64,000 nucleotides of DNA, taken from positions 544,626-608,625 of the forward strand of contig NZ_RJJE01000017.1 of NCBI RefSeq assembly GCF_003721565.1. The letters are read 5' to 3'. Origin of the DNA: Rufibacter immobilis (GTDB lineage Bacteria; Bacteroidota; Bacteroidia; Cytophagales; Hymenobacteraceae). The notes below the pieces were generated by a model. It saw only the letters and a list, made by a program, of their open reading frames with translations. It did not search any database and was not told where the DNA came from. Positions within the stretch are counted from its first letter, which is position 1; every line of letters begins with the position of its first letter. Shown here in pieces: positions 33,857-40,862 of the stretch. The position numbers and the translations under genes were made by a program.

Positions 33857-35191
33857 TTATCTGGGGCTAAACGAGCGGAATCTAAAAAATAGCAGCACCG
33901 CCGCTATGGTTAATCCGGTGAACAAGCCCAGCCAGATGCCTATGGCGCCCATGTCCAGCCAAAAACCCAATGCGTACCCTACCGGCAAGGCAATGAGCCA
34001 ATAGGAGAACAAGGAAATCATGCTGGGTACTTTCACGTCTTCCAGCCCACGCAAAGCGCCCAGACCCACCACCTGCACCCCGTCAGACAGCTGGAAAACA
34101 GCCGCAATGATCAGCAGCTGGGCCGCCAGGGCATGCACCATCTCGTCTTTCACGTAGAGGTGTGGAATCAGGTCTTTGCACAGGATGATGAGCGTGGCGC
34201 TGGTGGCCATGAATACAACACCCATGATGAGGCTACTGTAGCCGGCCGTTTTAGTGCCTTCCAGATCGCCGGAGCCGCGTAGTTTGCCCACCCGTATGGT
34301 GGCCGCCGCCGAAATACCGCTGGCCATCATGTAGGTAACGGAAGCTATGTTGAGCGCGATCTGGTGCGCCGCCAGTTCCATGGCGCCCACCCAACCAATC
34401 ATGACCGCCGAGAAACTGAAGGCTCCCATCTCAAAGATCATCTGCAGCGAGATAGGGAACCCGATTTTGAGCATACGGACGATGTGGGTCCAGGAGATGC
34501 TCTGAAAACGCAAGTAATGGCGGTAACGGGCAAAACGTGGGGCCATGAACACAAACATCCCCATCATGATGGCCATAATGACCCTGGAGATAAGCGTGGC
34601 CCAGGCGGCGCCGTTAAGTCCCAAAGCGGGCATTCCCAATTTCCCGTAGATGAGCACGTAGTTCAGCCCCACGTTAAGCACATTCGCGAAGATGGAGATG
34701 TACATAGATTGCTTGGTAAGCGAAAGTCCTTCGGCAAACTGCTTGAACGCCTGAAACACCATGAGCGGCACCATAGACAGAAACAGGATGTTCACGTACG
34801 GAATAGCCAGGCGCACCACCTCCTCGGGCTGGTTCAGGTAGGCGATGAGCGGCGAAAGCCCCCAGAACGCCAGAAACAGCAGAACTCCCATGATGGTGTT
34901 CAGGAAAAGCCCGTTGAGCAGGACCAGGGCAATGCGCGTGTGGTTTTTGCGGCCATCGGCCCGGGCCACCAGCGGCGTGATGCTGAACGAGATGCCCAAC
35001 CCAAACACCAGCGTTATGGTGAAGATGCTGTTGCCCAGGGAAGCCGCAGCCAATTGCAGGGTTCCAATACGGCCGGCCATGACGCTGTCTGCCACGCTCA
35101 CAAGAATGTGCCCCAGTTGACTCAGGACCACCGGATAGGCCAGCCAGAAGGTGTTTTTATAATGTTCGCGGTAAAGGGCGGAGAAAATCAC
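33857..35191 (-). CDS. MATE-family multidrug efflux transporter
   Basis: A 444-residue, 12-span MATE/NorM-type exporter driven by H+ or Na+. Landmarks include LAYPVVLSQLGHILVSVADS in helix 1, MAGRIGTLQLAAASLGNSIF, PLMVFQAFKQFAEGLSLTKQ, and GVQVVGLGALRGLEDVKVPS. The frame reaches a TTG at 35218, but that codon sits inside a TAGCTTTG -7 box, so GTG at 35191 (VIFSALYREHYKNT) is the likely start. Single gene; substrate not predictable. Confidence 0.9.
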   Translation of the reverse strand: MIFSALYREHYKNTFWLAYPVVLSQLGHILVSVADSVMAGRIGTLQLAAASLGNSIFTITLVFGLGISFSITPLVARADGRKNHTRIALVLLNGLFLNTIMGVLLFLAFWGLSPLIAYLNQPEEVVRLAIPYVNILFLSMVPLMVFQAFKQFAEGLSLTKQSMYISIFANVLNVGLNYVLIYGKLGMPALGLNGAAWATLISRVIMAIMMGMFVFMAPRFARYRHYLRFQSISWTHIVRMLKIGFPISLQMIFEMGAFSFSAVMIGWVGAMELAAHQIALNIASVTYMMASGISAAATIRVGKLRGSGDLEGTKTAGYSSLIMGVVFMATSATLIILCKDLIPHLYVKDEMVHALAAQLLIIAAVFQLSDGVQVVGLGALRGLEDVKVPSMISLFSYWLIALPVGYALGFWLDMGAIGIWLGLFTGLTIAAVLLFFRFRSFSPR

Positions 35192-35215
35192 AGGCTTGAA
35201 AATTTTAGGAGGCCG

Positions 35216-35243
35216 CAAAGCTACGGCTATTTTCCCTAATCAA
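35216..35243 (-). promoter_or_regulatory. Promoter of the MATE gene
   Basis: TTG (35243-35241), 17 bases, TAGCTTTG (35223-35216) on the minus strand. Transcription would begin near 35209, giving an 18-base leader to the GTG at 35191. Confidence 0.55.
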
Positions 35244-35284
35244 GTACGGACAAATGTCTGCCCCGGTAGTACAGTGTTGCGCAC

Positions 35285-35336
35285 TCCTTTGCGTTTAGGG
35301 GCTGTTTTTTCAAAAACAGCCCCTAAACGCAAAGGA
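35285..35336. terminator. Dispersed palindrome, perfect 25-bp stem
   Basis: Arms 35285-35309 and 35312-35336 are perfectly complementary around TC, with a TCCTTT/AAAGGA extension unique to this copy. It lies between the MATE promoter and the end of the aminotransferase gene. Confidence 0.85.
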
Positions 35337-35341
35337 AATGA

Positions 35342-36442
35342 TCATGAGACAAATGCTTGAAGCCGAAGGAGAGCGTTCTCCAGCACGTCATCTGGCAGCG
35401 CGAACGACATCCGGACGGCGCCGGGCATGCCCATGTTGGTGGCGGGAAGTACTTCCAGCCCCACCTGGTCTTTGAGCGCGGCGGCCCATTCTTCCACCAG
35501 CTGAAACGGTGAGGCAGGGTCTTGTGGCCGCAGGCAACGGTCTACTTGCAACGTCACGTAATAGCCCGCGTCTGGCACCGTGAACTGGAGCTTGGGCATC
35601 TTTTGGAGAACCGTGGTTACCCGCTCGCGCTTGGCTTCCAGCTCTGTTCTGAACTGCTGCCAAATGCGGTGCCGCTGGCGGATGGCTTCTACGGCTCCCG
35701 CCTGCAGAAACGGTGACACCCCAGAGATCCATTTCTGTTGCAGCTCTACCGCTTTTTCCAGAATGGGGAAGGGTGCAATGAGGTAGCCAATCCGCCAGCC
35801 AGACATGGCGAAAGACTTAGAGAAACCATTCACTACAGCTACCCTATCGCGCAGACTTTCAAATCGTAAAAAGGAGGGGAGCGGGCCTTTGTATCCCAGG
35901 CCGTCATAGATCTCATCTGAGAGTAGGTGAAGGTTGGGAAACTCCTCCAGCAGGGCAGCCACTTGCTGTAATTCCGCCCATGAATATACCTTTCCGGTAG
36001 GGTTGCCGGGGTTGGTGAGCAGGAGCAATTTAGTGGCCGGAGTAATTCTGCTCCGCAGCTCTTCCACGTTCAGACGGTATTCTTCCTCGGGGTTGGCCGG
36101 CACTGGAACCAGCTTCCCACCGCTCTGCCGAACAAGTTCCGGAAATGCGAACCAATAGGGGGCCGGGGCCACCACCTCGTCGCCGGGCTGCAGCAGGCTG
36201 TGCAGGTACAGGTGCAGGGCGTGTTTGGTGCCGTGCGTGATCAAAATTTGCTCAGCGGGAATAGGAACGCCGTCATCTTCCAGGTACCGCTGCGCCAGGG
36301 CATACCGCAGTTCCGGCAAGCCTTCGTTGGGCCCGTAGAAGGTCTGGTGCTGGGCCACCGCCTCCTGCATGGCCTCTATGGCTACAGACGGGGTGTGGAA
36401 GTGACTAAGGCCCAGGTGCAGCGGTATAATGTCTAGATTCAT
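35342..36442 (-). CDS. Class I/II PLP-dependent aminotransferase
   Basis: A 366-residue fold-type I aminotransferase. The N-terminal FYGPNEGLPELRYALAQRY, the substrate-binding LLLTNPGNPTGKVYSW, the PLP-contacting LLSDEIYDGLGY, and the PLP lysine motif GFSKSFAMSGWRIGYLIAP are all present. It resembles aspartate-type aminotransferases; the amino donor and acceptor cannot be named. It lies 98 bp downstream of egtD with a repeat copy between, so it may or may not belong to the ergothioneine transcript. Confidence 0.9.
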   Translation of the reverse strand: MNLDIIPLHLGLSHFHTPSVAIEAMQEAVAQHQTFYGPNEGLPELRYALAQRYLEDDGVPIPAEQILITHGTKHALHLYLHSLLQPGDEVVAPAPYWFAFPELVRQSGGKLVPVPANPEEEYRLNVEELRSRITPATKLLLLTNPGNPTGKVYSWAELQQVAALLEEFPNLHLLSDEIYDGLGYKGPLPSFLRFESLRDRVAVVNGFSKSFAMSGWRIGYLIAPFPILEKAVELQQKWISGVSPFLQAGAVEAIRQRHRIWQQFRTELEAKRERVTTVLQKMPKLQFTVPDAGYYVTLQVDRCLRPQDPASPFQLVEEWAAALKDQVGLEVLPATNMGMPGAVRMSFALPDDVLENALLRLQAFVS

Positions 36443-36498
36443 GTTCTTGAAGTTCGTTTCCTCTACCCAAGATAGTAATCCTGTACGGGTTGGGTGAT

Positions 36499-36536
36499 GC
36501 GTTTAGCGGCTCTTTTTCTGAAAACAGGCCAAAACC
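36499..36536. repeat. Imperfect dispersed palindrome
   Basis: GCGTTTAGCGGCTCTTTTTC then TGAAAACAGGCCAAAACC, the asymmetric version, 4 bp past the egtD stop. Confidence 0.72.
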
Positions 36537-36540
36537 AGGT

Positions 36541-37548
36541 TCAAGACTCCACCGGCCGCAGCAGAACATCGGCGAAGCCGTGGCTGGCATCTGTGTACAC
36601 ATCCTGCACGCGGTAGCCGCAGGCCTGCGCCATTTCCTCCACCTGCCGGAGTGAAAATTTATAGGAGTTCTCGGTATGGATGGCTTCCCAGGCTTCAAAC
36701 TCAAAGGTTTCATTCAGCGCGCCAATGTGCACCTGCTGGGCTTTCCGGCTGATGAGGAAACTGCGCATGGTGCCCTCCAGCGGGTCGTACTCCGCGAAGT
36801 GCTGAAACTGGTCCAGGTCAAAATCGGCGTGCAGTTCTTTGTTGATGCGGTGCAGGAGGTTGAGGTTGAAGGCCGAGGTGACCCCGGCGGCATCGGCGTA
36901 AGCGCGTCGCATTTTTTCGGGGTCCTTTCTCAGGTCCAGGCCCAGCAGCAGGGAGTCGTGGGGATTCAGGCTCTTTCTGAGGGTACACAGAAATTCCTGG
37001 GCCTCCTGCAAATGGAAGTTCCCGATGTTGGAGCCCAGAAACAGGACCACCTTGCGCTGGGGTTTCTCCTGGTTCAGCCAGGCCAGCCCCTGGAAGTACT
37101 CGGCGGCCAGCGCCGTAACCGGGAGCTGGGGCCAGCGGTGGTGCAAGTCCTCCAGCAGCAGGTTGAGCTGGTCTTCGGAAATGTCCAGCGGCACGTAGGA
37201 GAAATCTACCTTAGAGGCCACCAGTTCTGAGAGCAGAAGCTTGGTCTTGTACGCATCGCCGGCTCCCAGATCCACCAGTTGGAAGGGCGTGGCGGTGTCT
37301 ATGGCGTACAGGATTTCCTTGCGCTGCCGCGAGAGAATCTGGTGCTCCAGTTTGGTGAGGTAATACTCGGGCAACTCCATGATCTGCTGAAACAGCTGGC
37401 TCCCTTTGGCGTCATAAAAGAATCTGGATGAGAGCTTTTTGGGGTTTTGGCTCAAGCCTTGCCTTACATCCTGCGCCAACCCATTGTCGGTGGATACGAG
37501 CTGGGGCAATAGGTTTACCAGTGACTTGTTCGTAGTAGGTTGGGTCAT
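36541..37548 (-). CDS. egtD: L-histidine N-alpha-methyltransferase
   Basis: A 335-residue SAM-dependent methyltransferase of the EgtD (DUF2260) family, converting histidine to hercynine in ergothioneine synthesis. Visible signatures are KKLSSRFFYDAKGSQLFQQI, PEYYLTKLEHQIL, the SAM motif LVDLGAGDAYKTKLLLSEL, and FLGSNIGNFHLQEA, with a C-terminal NSYKFSLRQVEEMA. It follows egtB by 15 bp on the same strand, an egtB-egtD operon. The gamma-glutamyl steps (EgtA, EgtC) and EgtE are not in the window. Confidence 0.95.
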   Translation of the reverse strand: MTQPTTNKSLVNLLPQLVSTDNGLAQDVRQGLSQNPKKLSSRFFYDAKGSQLFQQIMELPEYYLTKLEHQILSRQRKEILYAIDTATPFQLVDLGAGDAYKTKLLLSELVASKVDFSYVPLDISEDQLNLLLEDLHHRWPQLPVTALAAEYFQGLAWLNQEKPQRKVVLFLGSNIGNFHLQEAQEFLCTLRKSLNPHDSLLLGLDLRKDPEKMRRAYADAAGVTSAFNLNLLHRINKELHADFDLDQFQHFAEYDPLEGTMRSFLISRKAQQVHIGALNETFEFEAWEAIHTENSYKFSLRQVEEMAQACGYRVQDVYTDASHGFADVLLRPVES

Positions 37549-37563
37549 AGAATCTTGCTTGCG

Positions 37564-38847
37564 TTATCTTTTCGCCAGCCTGATGCCGGTGAACTGCCAG
37601 CGCTTGTCTGGGTGGAAGAAATTACGGTAGGTGGGCCTGATGTGGCTTTGGGGAGTGGCGCAGGAGCCGCCCCGCAGTACCATCTGGTTCACCATGAATT
37701 TACCGTTGTACTCGCCAATGGCGCCCGGCGCTGTCTCAAACCCTGGATACGGAAAATACCCGCTGTAGGTCCATTCCCAGGTGTTGCCCAGCAACTGCGC
37801 GGCCGCCGATCCACCGTTGGCCGGCACTGATTGGTACTGCTCGCTTTCCAGAAAATTACCTTGCTCTAAGGAATTGGCGTGCCGCTGGGCCAGCGCCTCC
37901 CACTCAAACTCCGTGAGCAACCGGTGCCCAGACCAATTGGCATAGGCCTGCGCTTCATAGAAACTGATATGCGTGACCGGAGCCTGCGGGTCTACAGGCT
38001 GGAGGCCGTGCAGCGTGAAGTGCCACCAAGAGCCGTCTTGCTTTACCCAATACAGGGGAGCCTGCCATTGCTGCTGCTGGGCCAGTTGCCAGCCTTCCTC
38101 CAGCCAATACGTGAAGTTAGCGTAACCGCCCGCCTCCATGAAGGCCAGATATTCGGCGTTGGTCACGGTTCTTTGGCAGGCTTCAAACTGGGCCAGGTAG
38201 ACCTGGTGCGGCTGCTGTTCATTGTCAAAGCAGAAGCCGCTGCCCTGGTGCCCAATGGTGTAAAGACCGGCCGGTACGTGCAGCCACTCGTTTAGGGGCT
38301 CTTTTTCTGAAATCTGCCCCGAAACGGAAGGCGCTTCCGGCAGGTACGCGGGCAGCAGCGGATTACAGCTCAGGATGTACTTAATGTCGGTGAGCAGAAG
38401 TTCCTGGTGCTGTTGTTCGTGTTGCAGGCCCAGTTCCAGAATAGCAGCCACGGTGGGGTTCGCCAGCAGTTCGTCCCGTTGCAAGGCTTCTTCCATGTGG
38501 GCGTCTACGTGGCGGCGGTACGCCAGAATGTCTTCCAGCGGCGGACGGGAAAGTGTTCCCCGTTCAGACCGGGCCACGCGGCTGCCCATGCTGTTGTAGT
38601 AGGAGTTGAAGAGGAACGCGTACTGCGGGTGAAAGACGCTGTAGCCCGGCAAATGGGGCAAAAGCAGGAAGGTTTCAAAGAACCAGGTGGTGTGCCCCAG
38701 GTGCCACTTGGGCGGACTCACGTCTACCATAGGCTGCATGACAGTGTCTTCGGGGGTAAGGGGGGCGCAAAGCTTCTCGGTCTGGTGCCGGATATGCTGG
38801 TAACGGGAAAGCAGAGAGGTTTTGCGGTCTGGAGTGGCAGAAAGCAT
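37564..38847 (-). CDS. egtB: EgtB-type sulfoxide synthase with in-frame repeat insertion
   Basis: A 427-residue mononuclear iron enzyme that couples a thiol to hercynine. The N-terminal DinB-like domain carries the iron ligands in PPKWHLGHTTWFFETF and ELGLQHEQQHQELLL. The C-terminal formylglycine-generating-enzyme-like domain has the family segments RTVTNAEYLAFMEAGGY and GHRLLTEFEWEALAQ, ending with FHPDKRWQFTGIRLAK. Between them (38289-38326) a copy of the dispersed palindrome lies in frame and encodes the linker VSGQISEKEPLNEW. The reading frame stays open, so the enzyme is presumably active. Divergent from menC. Confidence 0.93.
   Translation of the reverse strand: MLSATPDRKTSLLSRYQHIRHQTEKLCAPLTPEDTVMQPMVDVSPPKWHLGHTTWFFETFLLLPHLPGYSVFHPQYAFLFNSYYNSMGSRVARSERGTLSRPPLEDILAYRRHVDAHMEEALQRDELLANPTVAAILELGLQHEQQHQELLLTDIKYILSCNPLLPAYLPEAPSVSGQISEKEPLNEWLHVPAGLYTIGHQGSGFCFDNEQQPHQVYLAQFEACQRTVTNAEYLAFMEAGGYANFTYWLEEGWQLAQQQQWQAPLYWVKQDGSWWHFTLHGLQPVDPQAPVTHISFYEAQAYANWSGHRLLTEFEWEALAQRHANSLEQGNFLESEQYQSVPANGGSAAAQLLGNTWEWTYSGYFPYPGFETAPGAIGEYNGKFMVNQMVLRGGSCATPQSHIRPTYRNFFHPDKRWQFTGIRLAKR
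38289..38326. repeat. Dispersed palindrome inside egtB
   Basis: CGTTTAGGGGCTCTTTTTCT then GAAATCTGCCCCGAAACG. The arms are imperfect. It is translated within egtB as part of an interdomain linker. Confidence 0.82.
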
Positions 38848-38924
38848 GTGTTTTACGTATTTATACCTTCTAAACTTGATTTAAGAGGAAAGGTTGTACC
38901 TTCAAACCCTCTAGCGCGCATTCT

Positions 38925-40001
38925 ATGGCCCTTGTTTTGACTCCATACCACCGGGAACTGATGTTCAAGTTTGACGCCCGCACCTCGCGCGGCGCCATGC
39001 AAACACACCAGGCACATTTCCTGCGGTTAAATGACACTCTAAAACCCGCCGTCTGTGGTTGGGGGGAAGCTTCGCCTTTGCCCGGCCTAAGTCCTGAATT
39101 TACTACTGATTACAAGGAGCAGATACAGCGTATCTGCGCGGAATTCAACGCGCTACAACTTCAGCGGCACCAGCAGGAGGAGTGGGAATGCTTCTGGCGA
39201 AACTACCAAAGCTGGCCTTCCCTGCAATTTGCCTGGGAAACCGCGCTGGTGGATTTGATGCGGGGCGGCAAACGTTCCCTGTACCCTTCTGCGTTCTCCA
39301 GCGGGCAGAAAGGCATCAGGATCAACGGCCTCATCTGGATGGGAGATCTGGCCTTCATGCGGGAGCAGATTGAAAAGAAACTGGAGCAGGGCTTTACGTG
39401 CATCAAACTCAAGATTGGCGGTCTGGATTTTACCCAGGAACTCAAAATCCTGAAGGAGATAAGGAGCGTGGCGGGGCCAGAGGCGCTGGAGTTGCGCCTA
39501 GACGCTAACGGGGCATTCTCAGTGCAGGATGCCGAGGAAAAGCTCCGTCACCTGGCCAAATTCCATATCCATTCGTTGGAGCAACCCATCAAAGCAGGTC
39601 AGTTAGAGGCCATGCAGACGCTGTGCGGCGTTTCACCCATTCCCATCGCCCTAGATGAGGAATTAATAGGAGTGACGGGCAAAGAAGCCAAGTGGATGCT
39701 GCTGGATAAGATCAGGCCCGCCTATATCATCATCAAGCCTACGCTGGTGGGTGGATTGATCAGTAGCCGCGATTGGATTCAGGTGGCCGAATCGTTGGGG
39801 ATTGACTGGTGGCTCACTTCGGCGCTGGAATCAAACATTGGGCTAAACGCCATCGCTCAGTTTGCCGCCGATTCAGGAAATCCGCTTCCCCAGGGCTTGG
39901 GAACCGGCCAGCTGTACCACAACAACCTGAATTCGCCGCTGGAGATACGGGGCGAAGAGCTTTGGTACAACCCGCAAGAGACCTGGGAGTTACCAAACTA
40001 A
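38925..40001 (+). CDS. menC: o-Succinylbenzoate synthase
   Basis: A 358-residue enolase-superfamily enzyme that dehydrates SHCHC to o-succinylbenzoate in menaquinone synthesis. The catalytic lysine pair and metal ligands are visible as CIKLKIGGLDF, LRLDANGAF (Asp), IHSLEQPI (Glu), IALDEELIG (Asp) and YIIIKPTLVGGL (Lys). It starts with a typical short N-terminal cap (YHRELMFKFDARTSRG). A near-consensus promoter (TTG 38876-38878, N18, TACCTTCA) precedes it. No other men genes are adjacent. Confidence 0.9.
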   Translation: MALVLTPYHRELMFKFDARTSRGAMQTHQAHFLRLNDTLKPAVCGWGEASPLPGLSPEFTTDYKEQIQRICAEFNALQLQRHQQEEWECFWRNYQSWPSLQFAWETALVDLMRGGKRSLYPSAFSSGQKGIRINGLIWMGDLAFMREQIEKKLEQGFTCIKLKIGGLDFTQELKILKEIRSVAGPEALELRLDANGAFSVQDAEEKLRHLAKFHIHSLEQPIKAGQLEAMQTLCGVSPIPIALDEELIGVTGKEAKWMLLDKIRPAYIIIKPTLVGGLISSRDWIQVAESLGIDWWLTSALESNIGLNAIAQFAADSGNPLPQGLGTGQLYHNNLNSPLEIRGEELWYNPQETWELPN

Positions 40002-40003
40002 TT

Positions 40004-40049
40004 AGTGCGTTTAGGGGCTGTTTTTCGAAAAAGAGCCCCTAAACGCACT
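40004..40049. terminator. Dispersed palindrome, one-mismatch stem
   Basis: AGTGCGTTTAGGGGCTG with five T, CG, five A, then GAGCCCCTAAACGCACT. The left arm has the GCTG core and the right arm GAGC, leaving a single G-G mismatch. It separates convergent menC and sirtuin genes. Confidence 0.82.
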
Positions 40050-40739
40050 TTACGTGGCCAGCAGTTGCCGTACCAGCGCCGGAACGCCTACGGTGGCTTT
40101 CTCCTGTATGATGGTGAGGTTGCGGTGATGGGTCAGGGCTGGAGTGTTGGGGTCAATGAGGTAGATGGGCGTGTCATGGGGCGCGTAGGAGAGCAGCCCG
40201 GCCGCGGGGTACACCTGTAAAGAGGTGCCAATCACCAGCAGATAATCGGCGGTCATGGTTTCCTCGGCGGCCTGCTCAATAAGCGGAACCGCTTCCCCGA
40301 ACCAGACAATGTTGGGCCGCAATTGTGAGCCTTTCTCGCAGAGGTCGCCCAGTTTCAGTTCCCAGCCTTCCATGGGATAAACCAAATTCTCATCCTGGGT
40401 GCTACGGCTCTCAAACAGTTTACCGTGCAGGTGCAGAATGTGCGAGGAGCCGGCCCGCTCGTGCAGGTTGTCTACGTTCTGGGTGATGATGCGCACGTCA
40501 AACTTCTGCTCCAGTTCCATCAGCGCTTTGTGGGCTGCGTTGGGTTCTACCCCTTGGGCGCTTTTACGGCGCTGGTTGTAGAACTCCAGCACCAGGGCAG
40601 GGTTTTTGCGCCAGCCTTCCGGCGAAGCCACCTCCATCACATCATGCCCTTCCCAAAGGCCGTTGGCGTCCCTAAACGTGGCCAGTCCGCTTTCGGCGCT
40701 AATGCCGGCACCGGTCAATACGACTATTTTCTGTTTCAT
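40050..40739 (-). CDS. cobB: Sirtuin-type NAD-dependent deacylase without zinc cysteines
   Basis: A 229-residue sirtuin. NAD-binding motifs are VVLTGAGISAESGLATFRD and IITQNVDNLHERAG; the catalytic His is in HLHGKLFES. Ser- and Asn-containing NAD loops follow (GTSLQVYPAAGLL; YLIDPN). The zinc ribbon is degenerate: of the usual four cysteines only one (LCEKGSQLRP) remains between the catalytic His and the GTS motif, so it probably binds no zinc. The frame runs to 40817 through a repeat copy, but the conserved MKQKIVVLTGAG fixes the ATG at 40739. Confidence 0.9.
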   Translation of the reverse strand: MKQKIVVLTGAGISAESGLATFRDANGLWEGHDVMEVASPEGWRKNPALVLEFYNQRRKSAQGVEPNAAHKALMELEQKFDVRIITQNVDNLHERAGSSHILHLHGKLFESRSTQDENLVYPMEGWELKLGDLCEKGSQLRPNIVWFGEAVPLIEQAAEETMTADYLLVIGTSLQVYPAAGLLSYAPHDTPIYLIDPNTPALTHHRNLTIIQEKATVGVPALVRQLLAT

Positions 40740-40787
40740 AGCTGCCAATTGTTTCTGATGCTGCTTACGTAGGGTTGCCCGTAAATG

Positions 40788-40841
40788 CTGCGCTCCGTTT
40801 AGGGGCTGTTTTTCCAAAAACAGCCCCTAAACGGAGCGCAG
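40788..40841. terminator. Dispersed palindrome, perfect 26-bp stem
   Basis: Arms 40788-40813 and 40816-40841 are perfectly complementary around CC; the outer CTGCGCTC/GAGCGCAG extension is unique. It lies between the 3' end of topA and the 5' end of the sirtuin gene, both minus strand. Confidence 0.85.
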
Positions 40842-40862
40842 AAGTAGAGGAGAAGGAGCGGT

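Noticed and set aside
34364..35239. A 291-codon plus-strand frame rich in His, Gln and Arg.
   Set aside because: It is a shadow of the MATE transporter; composition is not protein-like.
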